This document shows, piece after piece, positions 8,760-18,776 of a DNA stretch of 64,000 nucleotides. The notes under the pieces were generated by a model. That model saw only the letters and a program-made list of their open reading frames with translations, did no database searches and was not told the origin of the DNA. The translations under genes and the position numbers were made by a program. Source of the stretch: Bacillota bacterium (GTDB lineage Bacteria; Bacillota; Clostridia; Acetivibrionales; DSM-1351). Within the stretch, counting starts at the first letter, position 1. The number at the start of each line of letters is the position of its first letter. Location of the stretch: positions 74,295-138,294 of the forward strand of contig JAEYHZ010000009.1 in the NCBI GenBank assembly GCA_023409265.1, read 5' to 3'.

Positions 8760-9635
8760 TTGTTGGATACTTTTGCTACAAATTTCAAAAGTATATTAGA
8801 TTTTTTGTCGGTTTATATCCCTTTCAAAGAACCATTGGAAGCGCTTAGATCAATTATTGATATCAGCATTGTTTCCTACCTGACCTTCAAGCTCATACAG
8901 CTTGTAAAGGAGACCAGAGCGTGGCAGCTTTTAAAGGGTATCGTTGTCATACTCGTTATGACCATGCTGAGTCAGGCATTAGAACTTAGAACACTGGCAT
9001 ATATACTGAACAAGACAATAGAACTGGCCGGTTTTGCTCTGGTAGTGGTATTTCAGCCCGAACTCAGAAGAGGTCTGGAGCAGATAGGAAGAAGCAATTT
9101 CAAAGACTTTTTCAAGTTTGACGAAAAAGATGATGTAATAAATACTACTTTCACAATTGAAGAAATAGTAAAAGCAGCTACAGAACTTTCAAGAACCATG
9201 ACAGGTGCACTTATTGTCGTTGAAAGGGAAACCAAGCTAGGCGAGATTATTAACACGGGAACCAAGCTTGATTCAAGTGTCAGCGCCGAACTGATTATTA
9301 ACATTTTTACACCGAATACTCCGCTCCACGACGGAGCTTTAATATTACGAGATAACAAACTAAAATCTGCAGCATGTTTTCTACCTCTTACAGATAATCC
9401 AAACCTCAGCAAGGAGCTTGGCACAAGACACAGGGCTGCACTTGGCATAACCGAGGTTTCAGACTGTATAGCTGTTGTTGTTTCGGAAGAAACCGGGAAA
9501 ATATCCTATGCGCTTAACGGTGGCTTATCAAGAAATCTGACACCTGATATTTTAAGAAAAGCGCTAAACAAAAATTTGCTGGAGAAGAAAACTACCAATA
9601 AGAAGTTATCTCTTTGGAAGGGGAAATCAAAGTGA
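8760..9635 (+). CDS. cdaA: diadenylate cyclase CdaA
   Basis: Membrane-bound enzyme that joins two ATP to make c-di-AMP, the essential second messenger for potassium and cell-wall homeostasis. Three hydrophobic segments occupy roughly residues 10-100. The DAC domain follows with the signature D191-G-A (LHDGALI) and R223-H-R (GTRHRAALGITE). The start is a TTG at 8760 (a second TTG is adjacent) with AAGGG 11 nt upstream; no ATG is available nearby. The 291-aa length is usual. The last bases overlap the GTG of the YbbR gene, so the two are co-translated. Confidence 0.95.
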   Translation: MLDTFATNFKSILDFLSVYIPFKEPLEALRSIIDISIVSYLTFKLIQLVKETRAWQLLKGIVVILVMTMLSQALELRTLAYILNKTIELAGFALVVVFQPELRRGLEQIGRSNFKDFFKFDEKDDVINTTFTIEEIVKAATELSRTMTGALIVVERETKLGEIINTGTKLDSSVSAELIINIFTPNTPLHDGALILRDNKLKSAACFLPLTDNPNLSKELGTRHRAALGITEVSDCIAVVVSEETGKISYALNGGLSRNLTPDILRKALNKNLLEKKTTNKKLSLWKGKSK

Positions 9636-10852
9636 GAGAATTCCTCAAGAAGGACTTGACATTAAAAATATTTTCTATTTCTTTCGCCATAATTCTTTGG
9701 TTTGCAATCAATCCTGTTAAGACATCCACTTATGCTGTACCATTGACAGTTATAAACGAGGAAAGTCTGCGTGCCAAAGGTTTAATATTAAACAGCAAGG
9801 TTAATCTTGAAAAGTACTTGACTATTTCTGTCAGAGATAGAGTTGACGTTCTAGACCGTATAAAGGATAATGACTTTGAGGTTACACTTGACCTGTCAAA
9901 AGTAAACAGTGTGGATGATAAGGTTATTCAGCTTGATCCACCTGTATATTTAGGGCGTGAGAATATCAGCGAGAACAATATAGAAATAAAGCAGAAGTCT
10001 GTAGTCCTTGATCTTGGCAAGATTGAGGAAAATCCGTTTATTGTACAGGTGGAGACCTCAGGAAAGCTTCCGGCAGGCTATGAGATTATATCAAAAACTG
10101 CAACTCCTGACACCATTTCCATAGAAGCTCTTTCTTCAATTATAAACTCTGTTGGCTCTGTAAAGGCATTTGTGGATGTAACTGGCTTGAATAAAACTCT
10201 TGAGATTCGCAAAGAATGCAAGGTATATGATAAAAAGGGTGTAGAAATACCCGAGCTGAGTAAGAAGTTTACTGTAGACATAAGGATTGAGGTTGGAAAG
10301 CGGGTACCTGTGGTGCCTATCATATCAGGTGATCCCAACAAGGATTTTGTAGAGGGAAGTTATTCGGTCAAACCTGACAAGATATTAATAACAGGTGATC
10401 ATGATGTATTGTCAAAGGTAAATGAGATCAAGACTGATCCCGTAAGCCTTGACAATACGACAAAAACTTTTACGACTCCGGTGATCCTTCAGCTTCCGGA
10501 GGGTATAAAACTTGTAAGTTCCACCCGTGAGGTAAATGTGACAGTGGAAATTATTCCTCTGTCACAGAGGACGGTTGATATTCCGGTGGACAGTATTATC
10601 ATGGAGGGAAAGAAAATCGAAGACACTACTCTCAACTATGAAATTACAGGTCCTGTTACAGTTAGGCTTAAAGGAAAGATTGAGGATATAAACGCTGTTT
10701 CATATCAGGAATTACTGTCAACAATAAATGTAGACGGACTTGATGAGGGAACACATTCCGTACCGCTTAAAATAACACTGCCTGCAAATATATCCCAGGT
10801 AGAAGAAACAAAGGTACAGGTAAAAATAACCAAACCTAAAACAGCTGAATAG
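9632..10852 (+). CDS. cdaR: YbbR-domain protein, CdaA regulator
   Basis: CdaR-type protein that binds CdaA and modulates c-di-AMP synthesis from the outer face of the membrane. It has one N-terminal membrane segment (residues ~10-25, IFSISFAIILWFAI) followed by about four YbbR repeats rich in beta structure. The GTG at 9632 is preferred: AGGGG is 8 nt upstream and the GTGA overlap with the cdaA stop is a normal coupling arrangement. A TTG at 9614 is in frame but lies in the ribosome site. The protein is 406 aa. Confidence 0.92.
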   Translation: MREFLKKDLTLKIFSISFAIILWFAINPVKTSTYAVPLTVINEESLRAKGLILNSKVNLEKYLTISVRDRVDVLDRIKDNDFEVTLDLSKVNSVDDKVIQLDPPVYLGRENISENNIEIKQKSVVLDLGKIEENPFIVQVETSGKLPAGYEIISKTATPDTISIEALSSIINSVGSVKAFVDVTGLNKTLEIRKECKVYDKKGVEIPELSKKFTVDIRIEVGKRVPVVPIISGDPNKDFVEGSYSVKPDKILITGDHDVLSKVNEIKTDPVSLDNTTKTFTTPVILQLPEGIKLVSSTREVNVTVEIIPLSQRTVDIPVDSIIMEGKKIEDTTLNYEITGPVTVRLKGKIEDINAVSYQELLSTINVDGLDEGTHSVPLKITLPANISQVEETKVQVKITKPKTAE

Positions 10853-10887
10853 CTTTTGAACCGGATAACTGAAAAAAGGAATAGATA

Positions 10888-12474
10888 ATGAAGCTTCTAT
10901 TGTCAAATATTATACTTGGATTGGATCATTCCCATGAGGAACTGATCCAACAGGCAGCAAAAAAATTAAGAATAAAGCGTCAGAATATAAAAAATTTAAA
11001 AATAATAAAACAATCTATAGATGCCAGGAAAAAACCTGGCATACGTCTTGTTTACTCCATTTCCTGTGAGGTCATGGACAGTTATGACTTACCCAGGGAC
11101 GGAGATATCAAGCTTCTTGAAGCTACCTGGGAAGAGACACTTGTACCAGGCAGCAAAGCCCTTAACGTACGGCCACTTGTAATAGGCACCGGTCCGGCCG
11201 GGCTTTTTTGCGGTCTGGTGCTGGCTCAGAAAGGTTTTAAGCCTGTCATAATTGAACGCGGGCATAAGGTTGAGGAGCGTACAAAAAAGGTTGAGACCTA
11301 TTGGAAAACAGGTGTCCTGGATACCGAAACAAATGTTCAGTTTGGTGAAGGCGGGGCCGGTACTTTTTCTGATGGAAAGCTGACTACCAGAATTAATGAC
11401 AGAAGATGTGAAAAGGTGCTGCAGGAGTTTCATAATTTTGGCGCTCCTGAAGAAATACTTTACAAAGCCAAGCCTCATATTGGAACTGATAATCTGAAAA
11501 AGGTTGTAGCCAATATGAGAAAAGAAATTGAGAGGCTTGGCGGTACGGTTCTGTTCAACACAAAAGCAGTTGACGTTGAGGTACGTGACGGCAGTATACA
11601 TGGAGTTGTTACAGATACACATTCTACTATAGAGTCAGATGTCGTGGTACTTGCAATCGGTCATAGTGCGCGTGATACCTTCAAAATGCTTTATGACAGG
11701 GGGATTCCCTTTGAGCAGAAGCCTTTCTCAATTGGTGTAAGAATTGAGCATCCACAGGAACTGATAAATGCTGCACAGTACGGTGAGGCCAGCGGACACC
11801 CGGCTCTGGGAGCAGCCGACTACCAGCTTTTTCTCAAGGGTACTGAACGTACGGCGTATTCCTTCTGCATGTGCCCGGGCGGGATAGTGGTGGCTTCTGC
11901 ATCAGAGCCCGAATCCATTGTGACCAACGGCATGAGTGAATTCAGCCGCGACAGGGATAATGCCAACAGTGCTCTTGTGGTATCGGTAGGCCCTGGTGAC
12001 TTTGGAACCGGACATCCTCTGGGAGGAATTGAATTTCAGAGGAAGTGGGAGCGGCTGGCATTTGCTGCCGGCGGTTCCAACAACAGTGCTCCGGTTCAGC
12101 GTCTGGAGGATTTTCTCAACAATAGAGCAGGAAAGCTTGGAATTGTAAAACCCAGCTATACAGGTGAAACACGCTGTGCAGATATGAATGAATGCCTGCC
12201 CTCCTATGTTACAGACTGCATGAAGCAGTCCATTCCATACTTTGATAGAAAACTTAAAGGCTTTGGTATGAAGGACGCTCTGCTGACCGGTGTTGAAACC
12301 AGAACCTCATCGCCTGTGAGAATACCCAGAAATGACGTGTTTGAGTGCGTAAGTATTGCCGGCCTTTACCCCTGTGGAGAAGGTGCAGGCTATGCAGGCG
12401 GAATAGTAAGCGCAGCTGTGGATGGAATCAAGATTGCAGAACAGATTGTAAAAACATATTCGGTTCCGGAGTAA
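10888..12474 (+). CDS. FAD-dependent oxidoreductase (COG2509 type)
   Basis: Flavoprotein of unknown substrate. An N-terminal ~90-residue domain precedes the dinucleotide-binding motif IGTGPAGLFCGLVLAQKG. Further FAD contacts are GEGGAGTFSDGKL, VLAIGHSARD, and the C-terminal GLYPCGEGAGYAGGI. The family is widespread in clostridia and often lies between cdaR and glmM, as here. 528 aa is typical. It is 35 nt from cdaR and probably in the same transcript. A dehydrogenase role is family-level knowledge; the reaction is not established. Confidence 0.85.
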   Translation: MKLLLSNIILGLDHSHEELIQQAAKKLRIKRQNIKNLKIIKQSIDARKKPGIRLVYSISCEVMDSYDLPRDGDIKLLEATWEETLVPGSKALNVRPLVIGTGPAGLFCGLVLAQKGFKPVIIERGHKVEERTKKVETYWKTGVLDTETNVQFGEGGAGTFSDGKLTTRINDRRCEKVLQEFHNFGAPEEILYKAKPHIGTDNLKKVVANMRKEIERLGGTVLFNTKAVDVEVRDGSIHGVVTDTHSTIESDVVVLAIGHSARDTFKMLYDRGIPFEQKPFSIGVRIEHPQELINAAQYGEASGHPALGAADYQLFLKGTERTAYSFCMCPGGIVVASASEPESIVTNGMSEFSRDRDNANSALVVSVGPGDFGTGHPLGGIEFQRKWERLAFAAGGSNNSAPVQRLEDFLNNRAGKLGIVKPSYTGETRCADMNECLPSYVTDCMKQSIPYFDRKLKGFGMKDALLTGVETRTSSPVRIPRNDVFECVSIAGLYPCGEGAGYAGGIVSAAVDGIKIAEQIVKTYSVPE

Positions 12475-12516
12475 TCAGTAAATAATTGAATTGTTTTTTT
12501 AAGTGGGGAAGGTTAA

Positions 12517-13116
12517 ATGTGCGAGCAATGTGCCGAAATGGAAGAACTTGCAGCTTTAAAGAAAATTGATTTAGGTTTAATTCAAAGGCTTATTGATGAA
12601 AATAAGCTTGATTTGTATGCCGGAAACTGTTATCCAAATGAGATTTCAAAGCATATGGATATTGGAAGGTACTACACAATAAATACTTACTATCATTGCA
12701 GCAAATGTGATAAATTCTTTTATGTGGGGTTTTGCCTTTATGGACTTCCCATTATCAAAGAAGTTGATAAGGACAAGGCAGCAGATGGTGCCTTGAGATT
12801 TGAATGGGGCTTCACAGGCTCATTTTTTGAAAATGGGATAAGTATGGGCATTGCCAGACAAGTAATTAATCATGGAGATTTTATTAATGCACCTGTATGG
12901 TCTTGCCTGATAGATGCCTTTAATTATGGAACAGCCACACCTGTACAGGCTTTAATCAGCACATTAAAAATGTTGTGGAAAAGGATGCAAAAAGGGCAAA
13001 CAGTTGATTTATATTTTCCTGCTGAAACACAGAAACAGGAAATTAATATTTCTACATTCGATGATATTATGAAAAAATACTTTTCTGAATTTGTACTGGG
13101 TGAAATTAAAAATTAG
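12517..13116 (+). CDS. hypothetical protein with N-terminal CxxC
   Basis: I do not recognise this 199-aa protein. It opens with MCEQCAEMEELA, and a second Cys pair occurs in HCSKCDKFFYVGFC near residue 65, so a metal site is possible. It is soluble in appearance, with no signal peptide or membrane segment. GGGGAAGG lies before the ATG. It is located between the FAD protein and glmM. Confidence 0.7.
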   Translation: MCEQCAEMEELAALKKIDLGLIQRLIDENKLDLYAGNCYPNEISKHMDIGRYYTINTYYHCSKCDKFFYVGFCLYGLPIIKEVDKDKAADGALRFEWGFTGSFFENGISMGIARQVINHGDFINAPVWSCLIDAFNYGTATPVQALISTLKMLWKRMQKGQTVDLYFPAETQKQEINISTFDDIMKKYFSEFVLGEIKN

Positions 13117-13279
13117 TTTTTTACTACCTCTATTTCTGCAAAAATGATATATTATATATAGCTTCGCCGAATACAAATAGTAGTAATGGGAATATCTTAC
13201 ATAACGAAATTTAGGCGCCGCTTATGGCCAATTTGATTGATATTAATAAAACTTGATAATTTTATGGAGGTTAATTTAT

Positions 13280-14629
13280 ATGGGAAAATTATTTGGAACT
13301 GATGGTGTCAGAGGTGTGGCAAACCTGGAATTGACTCCAAAGCTCGCTTTTCAGCTGGGTCAGGCAGGTGCCTATGTACTTACCGGTGAAACCAAGCACA
13401 CTCCGAAGATATTGGTAGGCATGGATACACGAATATCCGGTGATATGCTGGAAGCTGCTCTGACTTCGGGAATATGCTCAGTTGGTGCCCAGGTGATAAG
13501 TGTGGGCGTCATACCTACTCCTGCAATTGCATATCTGACCAGATTGTATGACGCCGATGCAGGTGTTGTCATTTCAGCTTCCCACAATCCTTTTGAATAT
13601 AACGGAATAAAGTTTTTCAACTCCAACGGATATAAGCTGCCCGATGCAATAGAGGACAAAATTGAAGAAATAATACTCAATGGCGGAGATGAACTTCCAA
13701 AGCCCATAGGACAGAATATAGGCTTCAGAATGTTCAAGGAAACAGCTCTGGAGGATTATGTGAGCTTTATTAAAGGTACTATTTCCGGTGATCTGGAAGG
13801 TATAAATGTAGCTATAGACTGTGCCAACGGTGCCTCCTTTCAAGCATCGCCTATGGCTCTGTACGAGCTAAAGGCAAACGTCAGTGTAATTAATAACGAA
13901 CCTGACGGTATCAATATAAATGCGGGCTGCGGCTCGACGCACATGAAGCAGCTTCAGGAATACGTGAAGGAAACCAGGGCTGATATCGGGCTGGCCTTTG
14001 ACGGAGACGCAGACAGGGTTCTGGCTGTTGACGAAAAGGGCAGCATAATTGACGGTGACCAAATCATGGCAATAATAGGGCTTCACTTGAAAAAGCAGGG
14101 TATGCTGGCCCACAATACAATAGTTGCTACAGTTATGAGCAACATGGGTCTGGACATTATGGCTAAAAACAATGGTCTTAAAATTGAAAAGACCAAAGTT
14201 GGGGACAGATATGTACTTGAAGAAATGCTAAACAGCGGATATATGCTGGGTGGAGAGCAGTCGGGGCATATTATTTTCCTTGAGCACAACACCACCGGTG
14301 ATGGACTTCTGACTGCTGTTCAGCTCATCAAGGTGCTGAAGGATTCGGGCAAAAAGCTTTCCGAGCTGGCAAGCGTTATGCAGGTGCTGCCGCAGGTGCT
14401 TATAAACGCAAAAGTAACCAACGAAAAGAAATATAAATATCTTGATGATGAAGTTATCAAAAAAATGTGCCAGGAGCTTGAGGATGAATTCAAGGGCGAA
14501 GGCAGAGTACTCATAAGACCTTCAGGAACTGAGCCGTTGGTAAGGGTTATGATAGAGGGTAAGGATAAGGAAATAATAACAAGACGTGCAAAGGAACTGG
14601 TCAGAGTTATTGAAGGAAGACTTTCTTAA
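13280..14629 (+). CDS. glmM: phosphoglucosamine mutase
   Basis: Converts glucosamine 6-phosphate to glucosamine 1-phosphate for UDP-GlcNAc and peptidoglycan synthesis. The phosphoserine loop is ISASHNPFEYNG with Ser101; the metal-binding loop is DGDADR from Asp241; the sugar-binding EQSGH and the C-terminal RPSGTEPLVRVM phosphate loop are present. The ATG at 13280 has GGAGG 9 nt upstream and gives 449 aa, the family norm; the longer frame from 13253 covers the ribosome site. c-di-AMP genes upstream are a known partner group, since CdaA, CdaR and GlmM form a complex in Firmicutes. A strong terminator follows. Confidence 0.96.
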   Translation: MGKLFGTDGVRGVANLELTPKLAFQLGQAGAYVLTGETKHTPKILVGMDTRISGDMLEAALTSGICSVGAQVISVGVIPTPAIAYLTRLYDADAGVVISASHNPFEYNGIKFFNSNGYKLPDAIEDKIEEIILNGGDELPKPIGQNIGFRMFKETALEDYVSFIKGTISGDLEGINVAIDCANGASFQASPMALYELKANVSVINNEPDGININAGCGSTHMKQLQEYVKETRADIGLAFDGDADRVLAVDEKGSIIDGDQIMAIIGLHLKKQGMLAHNTIVATVMSNMGLDIMAKNNGLKIEKTKVGDRYVLEEMLNSGYMLGGEQSGHIIFLEHNTTGDGLLTAVQLIKVLKDSGKKLSELASVMQVLPQVLINAKVTNEKKYKYLDDEVIKKMCQELEDEFKGEGRVLIRPSGTEPLVRVMIEGKDKEIITRRAKELVRVIEGRLS

Positions 14630-14665
14630 GAAGGAAATTTGGCAATAGCAGAGAATTTTAACTAA

Positions 14666-14714
14666 CCCCAGAGATCAAGCTGCGTGCGGAGGCAGCTTAA
14701 TCTCTGGGGTTTTT
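14666..14714 (+). terminator. strong intrinsic terminator after glmM
   Basis: CCCCAGAGAT...ATCTCTGGGG with an inner AGCTGC/GCAGCT stem, followed by TTTTT. It closes the cdaA-glmM transcription unit. Confidence 0.9.
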
Positions 14715-14748
14715 AAAGTTAAACCGTATATTGGGCTTTATATGTATG

Positions 14749-15180
14749 CTATTTACTTTGAATCAAAATCAGCCCGGCTAAACAAAGTATTATTCCAATA
14801 ATATTCTTTATATTTAAAACTTCTTTAAAAAACATTAATCCAATAGGCAAAAGAATCAACATGGCAGCTACGTTTGCAAAAATACCATTATAACTGATAT
14901 TCCCGCCTGCTCTGTAAGCTAACAAAAAGCCGGTTTCAAGACCCACAATCGCCAACCCCAGGGTAATACTCGTCCAGCTTAAATTCTTAATAGAGCTAAG
15001 TAAACTTTCTCCTTCTTGAGGGTAAAACGGAAGCATTATAAAACATGCCAACATTGCTGTCATATAAGTTACTGCAAGAGATAAAAAAGGATTGGCATTA
15101 TTAGGCGTTAGCTTTAAAAAAGTATGGTACAATACATTAGAAATTATTACAAGTAACATAGCCAGATAATATACCCACAT
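14749..15180 (-). CDS. half-size EamA/DMT family transporter
   Basis: A 143-aa integral membrane protein with about five hydrophobic segments, the size of a single EamA repeat rather than the usual ten-segment double repeat. Such half-size members act as dimers. The conserved Glu in the FFKEVLNIKNIIGIILCLAG segment near the C-terminus is typical of the family. The ATG at 15180 has AGGAGG about 10 nt upstream; the longer frame to 15243 has no ribosome site. The substrate is unknown. It converges on glmM across the terminator. Confidence 0.8.
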   Translation of the reverse strand: MWVYYLAMLLVIISNVLYHTFLKLTPNNANPFLSLAVTYMTAMLACFIMLPFYPQEGESLLSSIKNLSWTSITLGLAIVGLETGFLLAYRAGGNISYNGIFANVAAMLILLPIGLMFFKEVLNIKNIIGIILCLAGLILIQSK

Positions 15181-15486
15181 ATTATTTACACCTCCTTTTG
15201 TGCAAAAGCTGCACCAATTAACGCGATTTATGATGATCTGCAATTAATTGTATAATTATACATGACGATATGTTCGAATGTCAATCTCTTTTATCCAAAG
15301 CAGAGAAAATATGGGCTGGTTATGACGGGCTGGCAGTGTGAATTCCTTTACAACACATGTAAAGCCTTGGGCTATATTTGCAAAAAAATAATAGTCAGCA
15401 AAAAAAGTGTAAATCCAAATTTGTTGAATAAATATACATTAGTTTAATTTTAGCAATATTGGATTCTAAATAAATTCTTAAATGTG

Positions 15487-15516
15487 TTGACAATTTCAGG
15501 TCAATTACAATATATT
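15487..15516 (+). promoter_or_regulatory. promoter of the glmS transcript
   Basis: TTGACA at 15487-15492 and TATATT at 15511-15516 are separated by 18 nt. It lies about 240 nt before the ribozyme core and reads toward glmS. Confidence 0.6.
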
Positions 15517-15576
15517 ATAATAAGGGAAGATAAAAAAGAAGAAGATTTTTCCTTTTCCTTGACCCTGATATGTTTC

Positions 15577-15685
15577 GCTGCGATGATCGTTGCAATGATA
15601 ACATAGTAACCATATTTAGTTGCAATGATACTATGCAATCATATTTCGTTGCAATGATACTATGCAGCCGTATTCCGCTGCAAGC
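15577..15685 (+). repeat. 29-30 nt tandem repeats in the glmS leader
   Basis: Units beginning GTTGCAATGATA start at 15589, 15619 and 15648, with partial units at 15577 and 15677. The array lies between the promoter and the glmS ribozyme. TTGACCC before it and GGGTCAA after it can pair and would enclose the array in one long stem. Confidence 0.75.
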
Positions 15686-15744
15686 ACTAAATGGGTCAAA
15701 AAAACAATTAGGGGGTGGAAGAAAGCCCGGGATTAATAAGTGAA

Positions 15745-15975
15745 ATAAAAAGGCGCCAGGACAGATAGTACATAAGGAATTGTAATCCTATCTGTTGACG
15801 AGGTGAAGGAAGCGATTCACAAACAAGCGTGGATCGTATCGAAAGATTCGGCGGATACCTTCCGGTTGTTACAATCGACAGAGACTAAGGGATAACAGGT
15901 TGTCCCCCGGAACAAAAATTGCTCCGGTACAAAACTTGCAGGTGACTGCAAAACAAAGAGGTCTCACGTAACTAA
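15745..15975 (+). ncRNA. glmS ribozyme: glmS ribozyme-riboswitch
   Basis: Self-cleaving RNA activated by glucosamine 6-phosphate that shuts off glmS. The core is recognisable: GGCGCCAGGAC at the cleavage site (predicted between 15752 and 15753), GTTGACGAGGTG, then ATTCGGCGGATACCTTCCGG, and the downstream pseudoknot and P4 segment around TTGCAGGTGACTGCAA. The element lies about 400 nt upstream of the glmS start, farther than common, but on the same strand with no gene between. Confidence 0.93.
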
Positions 15976-16373
15976 TCCTGTATCATATCTAATTTTTATA
16001 ATCGAATTTTAAAAATCTAAATCAAAAATTAAAGAATATTTTGATGCTTTTGTTTCGCACTTTAAGCTTTTCCGACCCTATTATACCTTTTCGTTAAAAT
16101 ATAGGTTAAAGGGTTCTGAAAACATGCGCAGAAACTGGCTTTATTGGGCAAACTATGTCTGTTGGCAGGCTTTTCTTATGGACAGTTTCTTTTTACAGAG
16201 GCACAAAGTATTGGAATCAATCATTGTACTGTTTTATGTTAACTCAAAATACTACTTAAGCTGTATTAAGCTTATTTACTTATTTTTAATTAACGAACAG
16301 AAGAACCCGGGGATATTTATGCCATTATGTTGGCAATTGGTTAAATTAAAATAAAGATTAAGGAGAATTAATT

Positions 16374-18200
16374 ATGTGTGGAATAGTTGGATATATTGGA
16401 AATAAAAAAGCAATACCTGTACTTATTAACGGACTTTCAAAGCTTGAATACAGAGGCTATGATTCAGCCGGTGTTTCTGTAAATGAAGATGGTGTTCTGA
16501 GAGTAATCAAGTGCAAGGGAAGATTATCCTGCCTGGAAGACAGACTGGAAACTGAAAAACTGGAAGGCTGCATTGGAATTGGTCACACCAGATGGGCAAC
16601 CCACGGTGAACCCAATGATGTGAATTCCCATCCCCATATCAGTCAGAGCGGTGAAATAGCTGTTGTTCATAACGGTATTATTGAAAACTACATGCAGATA
16701 AAGGAATTTCTTATCGGCCAGGGTTATACCTTCCAGTCTGAAACAGATACAGAGGTTATTGCCCACCTGGTTGAATATTATTATGACGGAAGCCTTGTGG
16801 ATGCCGTAATGAAGGTAATTGACGAAATTGAAGGTTCATACGCACTTGGAGTACTTTGCAGAAATCAACAGGATATGTTTGTTTGCGCAAGAAAGGACAG
16901 TCCATTGATAATAGGTCTGGGCGAGGGTGAAAACTTTATTGCGTCGGATATCCCTGCAATACTTGAGTACACCAGGGATATTTACATCCTTGAAGATAAG
17001 GAAGTTGCCATTCTCACAAGAGACAAGGTTCAGGTTTTCAACAGTCTTGGTGCACCTGTCAGGAAAGAGGTCTTCAAGGTTGACTGGAACGTGGAAGCAG
17101 CTGAAAAGGGCGGTTTTGAGCATTTCATGATGAAGGAGATGTACGAGGAGCCAAAGGTCATCAGGGATACAATCAACCCAAGAATTAAAAATGGTGAACT
17201 GCAGCTGGATTCAATAAATATCTCCAGGGAAGATATCGACAGGCTTGAGAAAATATATATCGTTGCCTGCGGAACAGCTTATCATGCAGGTGTTGTTGGC
17301 AAATACATTATTGAAAAGCTGTGCAGAATGCCTGTTGAAGTGGATGTGGCATCGGAATTCAGATATCGTGACCCTCTGATAAGCGAAAAGAATCTGACTA
17401 TTATAATCAGCCAGTCAGGCGAAACCCTGGATACTCTGTTTGCGCTCAGAGAGGCTAAGAAGAGCGGTTCCAGAATTCTTTCAATTGTAAATGTTGTGGG
17501 AAGCTCTATTGCACGGGATTCGGATGATGTGCTCTATACCTGGGCAGGACCTGAAATTGCAGTTGCTTCAACAAAGGCATATAATACTCAGCTTACAGCT
17601 CTTTATCTGGTAGCACTTGACCTTGGACTAAAGAAGGGGACTATTACAAAGGAACAGGCAAATGCAATTCTTGATGAAATGAAGAAAATACCAGCAGGCA
17701 TCGAAGCGATACTGAAGGATAAGGACGGGATACAGAAGTTTGCACATGCTCACTTTAACTCAAAGAGTATTTTCTTCATAGGCAGAAGCCTTGACTACGC
17801 ACTTTCCATGGAAGGTTCGCTGAAGCTGAAGGAAATTTCGTACATTCACTCGGAAGCATACGCAGGCGGAGAGCTCAAACACGGAACAATTGCCCTGATC
17901 GAAAAAGGAACACTGGTTGTTTGCCCGATGACACAGGATTCTCTGTTTGAGAAGATGGTCAGCAATATCAGAGAGGTTAAGGCAAGAGGAGCAGTTGTGC
18001 TGGTAATAACCCAGGAAAAGCACAGGCAAGAGCTTGAGAAAACAGCAGACATGGTTCTCACAATTCCGGATGCTGACTCACTTGTAGCCCCCATATCGGC
18101 AGTAACACCGCTGCAGCTGTTTGCCTACTACATGGCAATTGAAAGGGGCTGTGACGTGGATAAGCCGAGGAATCTGGCGAAGAGCGTAACGGTGGAGTAG
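16374..18200 (+). CDS. glmS: glutamine-fructose-6-phosphate aminotransferase (isomerizing)
   Basis: First enzyme of the hexosamine pathway: makes glucosamine 6-phosphate from fructose 6-phosphate and glutamine. The N-terminal amidotransferase starts MCGIVGYIG with Cys2 as nucleophile after Met removal, and has the GYDSAG and HTRWATHGEPN motifs. Two SIS domains follow (SQSGETLDT; SMEGSLKLKEISYIHSEAY). The C-terminus DKPRNLAKSVTVE is the canonical end. AAGGAG is 8 nt before the ATG. Expression is governed by the upstream ribozyme. 608 aa is standard. Confidence 0.98.
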   Translation: MCGIVGYIGNKKAIPVLINGLSKLEYRGYDSAGVSVNEDGVLRVIKCKGRLSCLEDRLETEKLEGCIGIGHTRWATHGEPNDVNSHPHISQSGEIAVVHNGIIENYMQIKEFLIGQGYTFQSETDTEVIAHLVEYYYDGSLVDAVMKVIDEIEGSYALGVLCRNQQDMFVCARKDSPLIIGLGEGENFIASDIPAILEYTRDIYILEDKEVAILTRDKVQVFNSLGAPVRKEVFKVDWNVEAAEKGGFEHFMMKEMYEEPKVIRDTINPRIKNGELQLDSINISREDIDRLEKIYIVACGTAYHAGVVGKYIIEKLCRMPVEVDVASEFRYRDPLISEKNLTIIISQSGETLDTLFALREAKKSGSRILSIVNVVGSSIARDSDDVLYTWAGPEIAVASTKAYNTQLTALYLVALDLGLKKGTITKEQANAILDEMKKIPAGIEAILKDKDGIQKFAHAHFNSKSIFFIGRSLDYALSMEGSLKLKEISYIHSEAYAGGELKHGTIALIEKGTLVVCPMTQDSLFEKMVSNIREVKARGAVVLVITQEKHRQELEKTADMVLTIPDADSLVAPISAVTPLQLFAYYMAIERGCDVDKPRNLAKSVTVE

Positions 18201-18320
18201 ATTGTGCGGTTGAGATAAAACAGTTGTATACGTACAACCAAGTTGTTAAAATAAAATATAGTTATTCGGTTTATATAAATAATTTGATTAAGGTAATTCA
18301 TGTATTGATAAATTTATACA

Positions 18321-18366
18321 GTATAATAAAGGGTTGGCTAAAGTATTGGCCGACCCTTTATTATAC
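18321..18366. terminator. terminator after glmS
   Basis: An 18-nt inverted repeat (GTATAATAAAGGGTTGGC and its complement, one G/C change near the loop) with a 10-nt loop. The T-rich distal arm allows termination. Confidence 0.6.
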
Positions 18367-18515
18367 CAGCTTTCCGTGACTGCAACGCTTTCTTAAATGA
18401 AGCTGGCTGTTACAATTTTGAATGCTTCTGACAGCCTGCATGTAGCGACAGGCTATTGCTTTTGGAAGAAGGTACAATTAAGGAAGAATACTTTCCAGCC
18501 GGAACCTTCATACAA

Positions 18516-18636
18516 ATTAGAATCAGCGATTAATAACCAAAGAATATCCCACCTATTCCAAACAATCGCCCCTACTATTACCATTTTAGGGGTGTTATAC
18601 TCATTCTGTAAACATCCAGATAAGTACGGTGAAATA
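18516..18636 (+). repeat. leader repeat copy A
   Basis: This stretch recurs at 23009-23150. Shared blocks include CAAAGAATATCCCACCT, the hairpin CCCCTA...TAGGGG, TGTTATACTCAT and AGATAAG..GGTGAAATA. TGTTATACT resembles an extended -10 box. Copy A lies about 140 nt upstream of the chemoreceptor gene. A shared promoter/operator is the likely meaning. Confidence 0.7.
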
Positions 18637-18776
18637 TAGGGAAGATTCTGCAAAGAGGCAGTCCTATTATTCCGAAAAGGGTATTGATAAGTTTAGTATA
18701 CTAATGTTGAAATTGATAGGGCTTTATACACATTTTGGTATTTGGCTGGATTAATTTTGGATTTGGAGGTGATTAA

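Noticed and set aside
15262..15447. 61-codon plus-strand frame before glmS
   Set aside because: No ribosome site and no family likeness; it lies in the spacer upstream of the glmS promoter.
15577..15685. Tandem repeats considered as a CRISPR array
   Set aside because: Units are contiguous with no unique spacers, and no cas genes are in the window. The same applies to 37157-37265.
16124..16354. 76-codon frame between ribozyme and glmS
   Set aside because: No ribosome site and low-complexity hydrophobic composition; it is probably untranslated leader.
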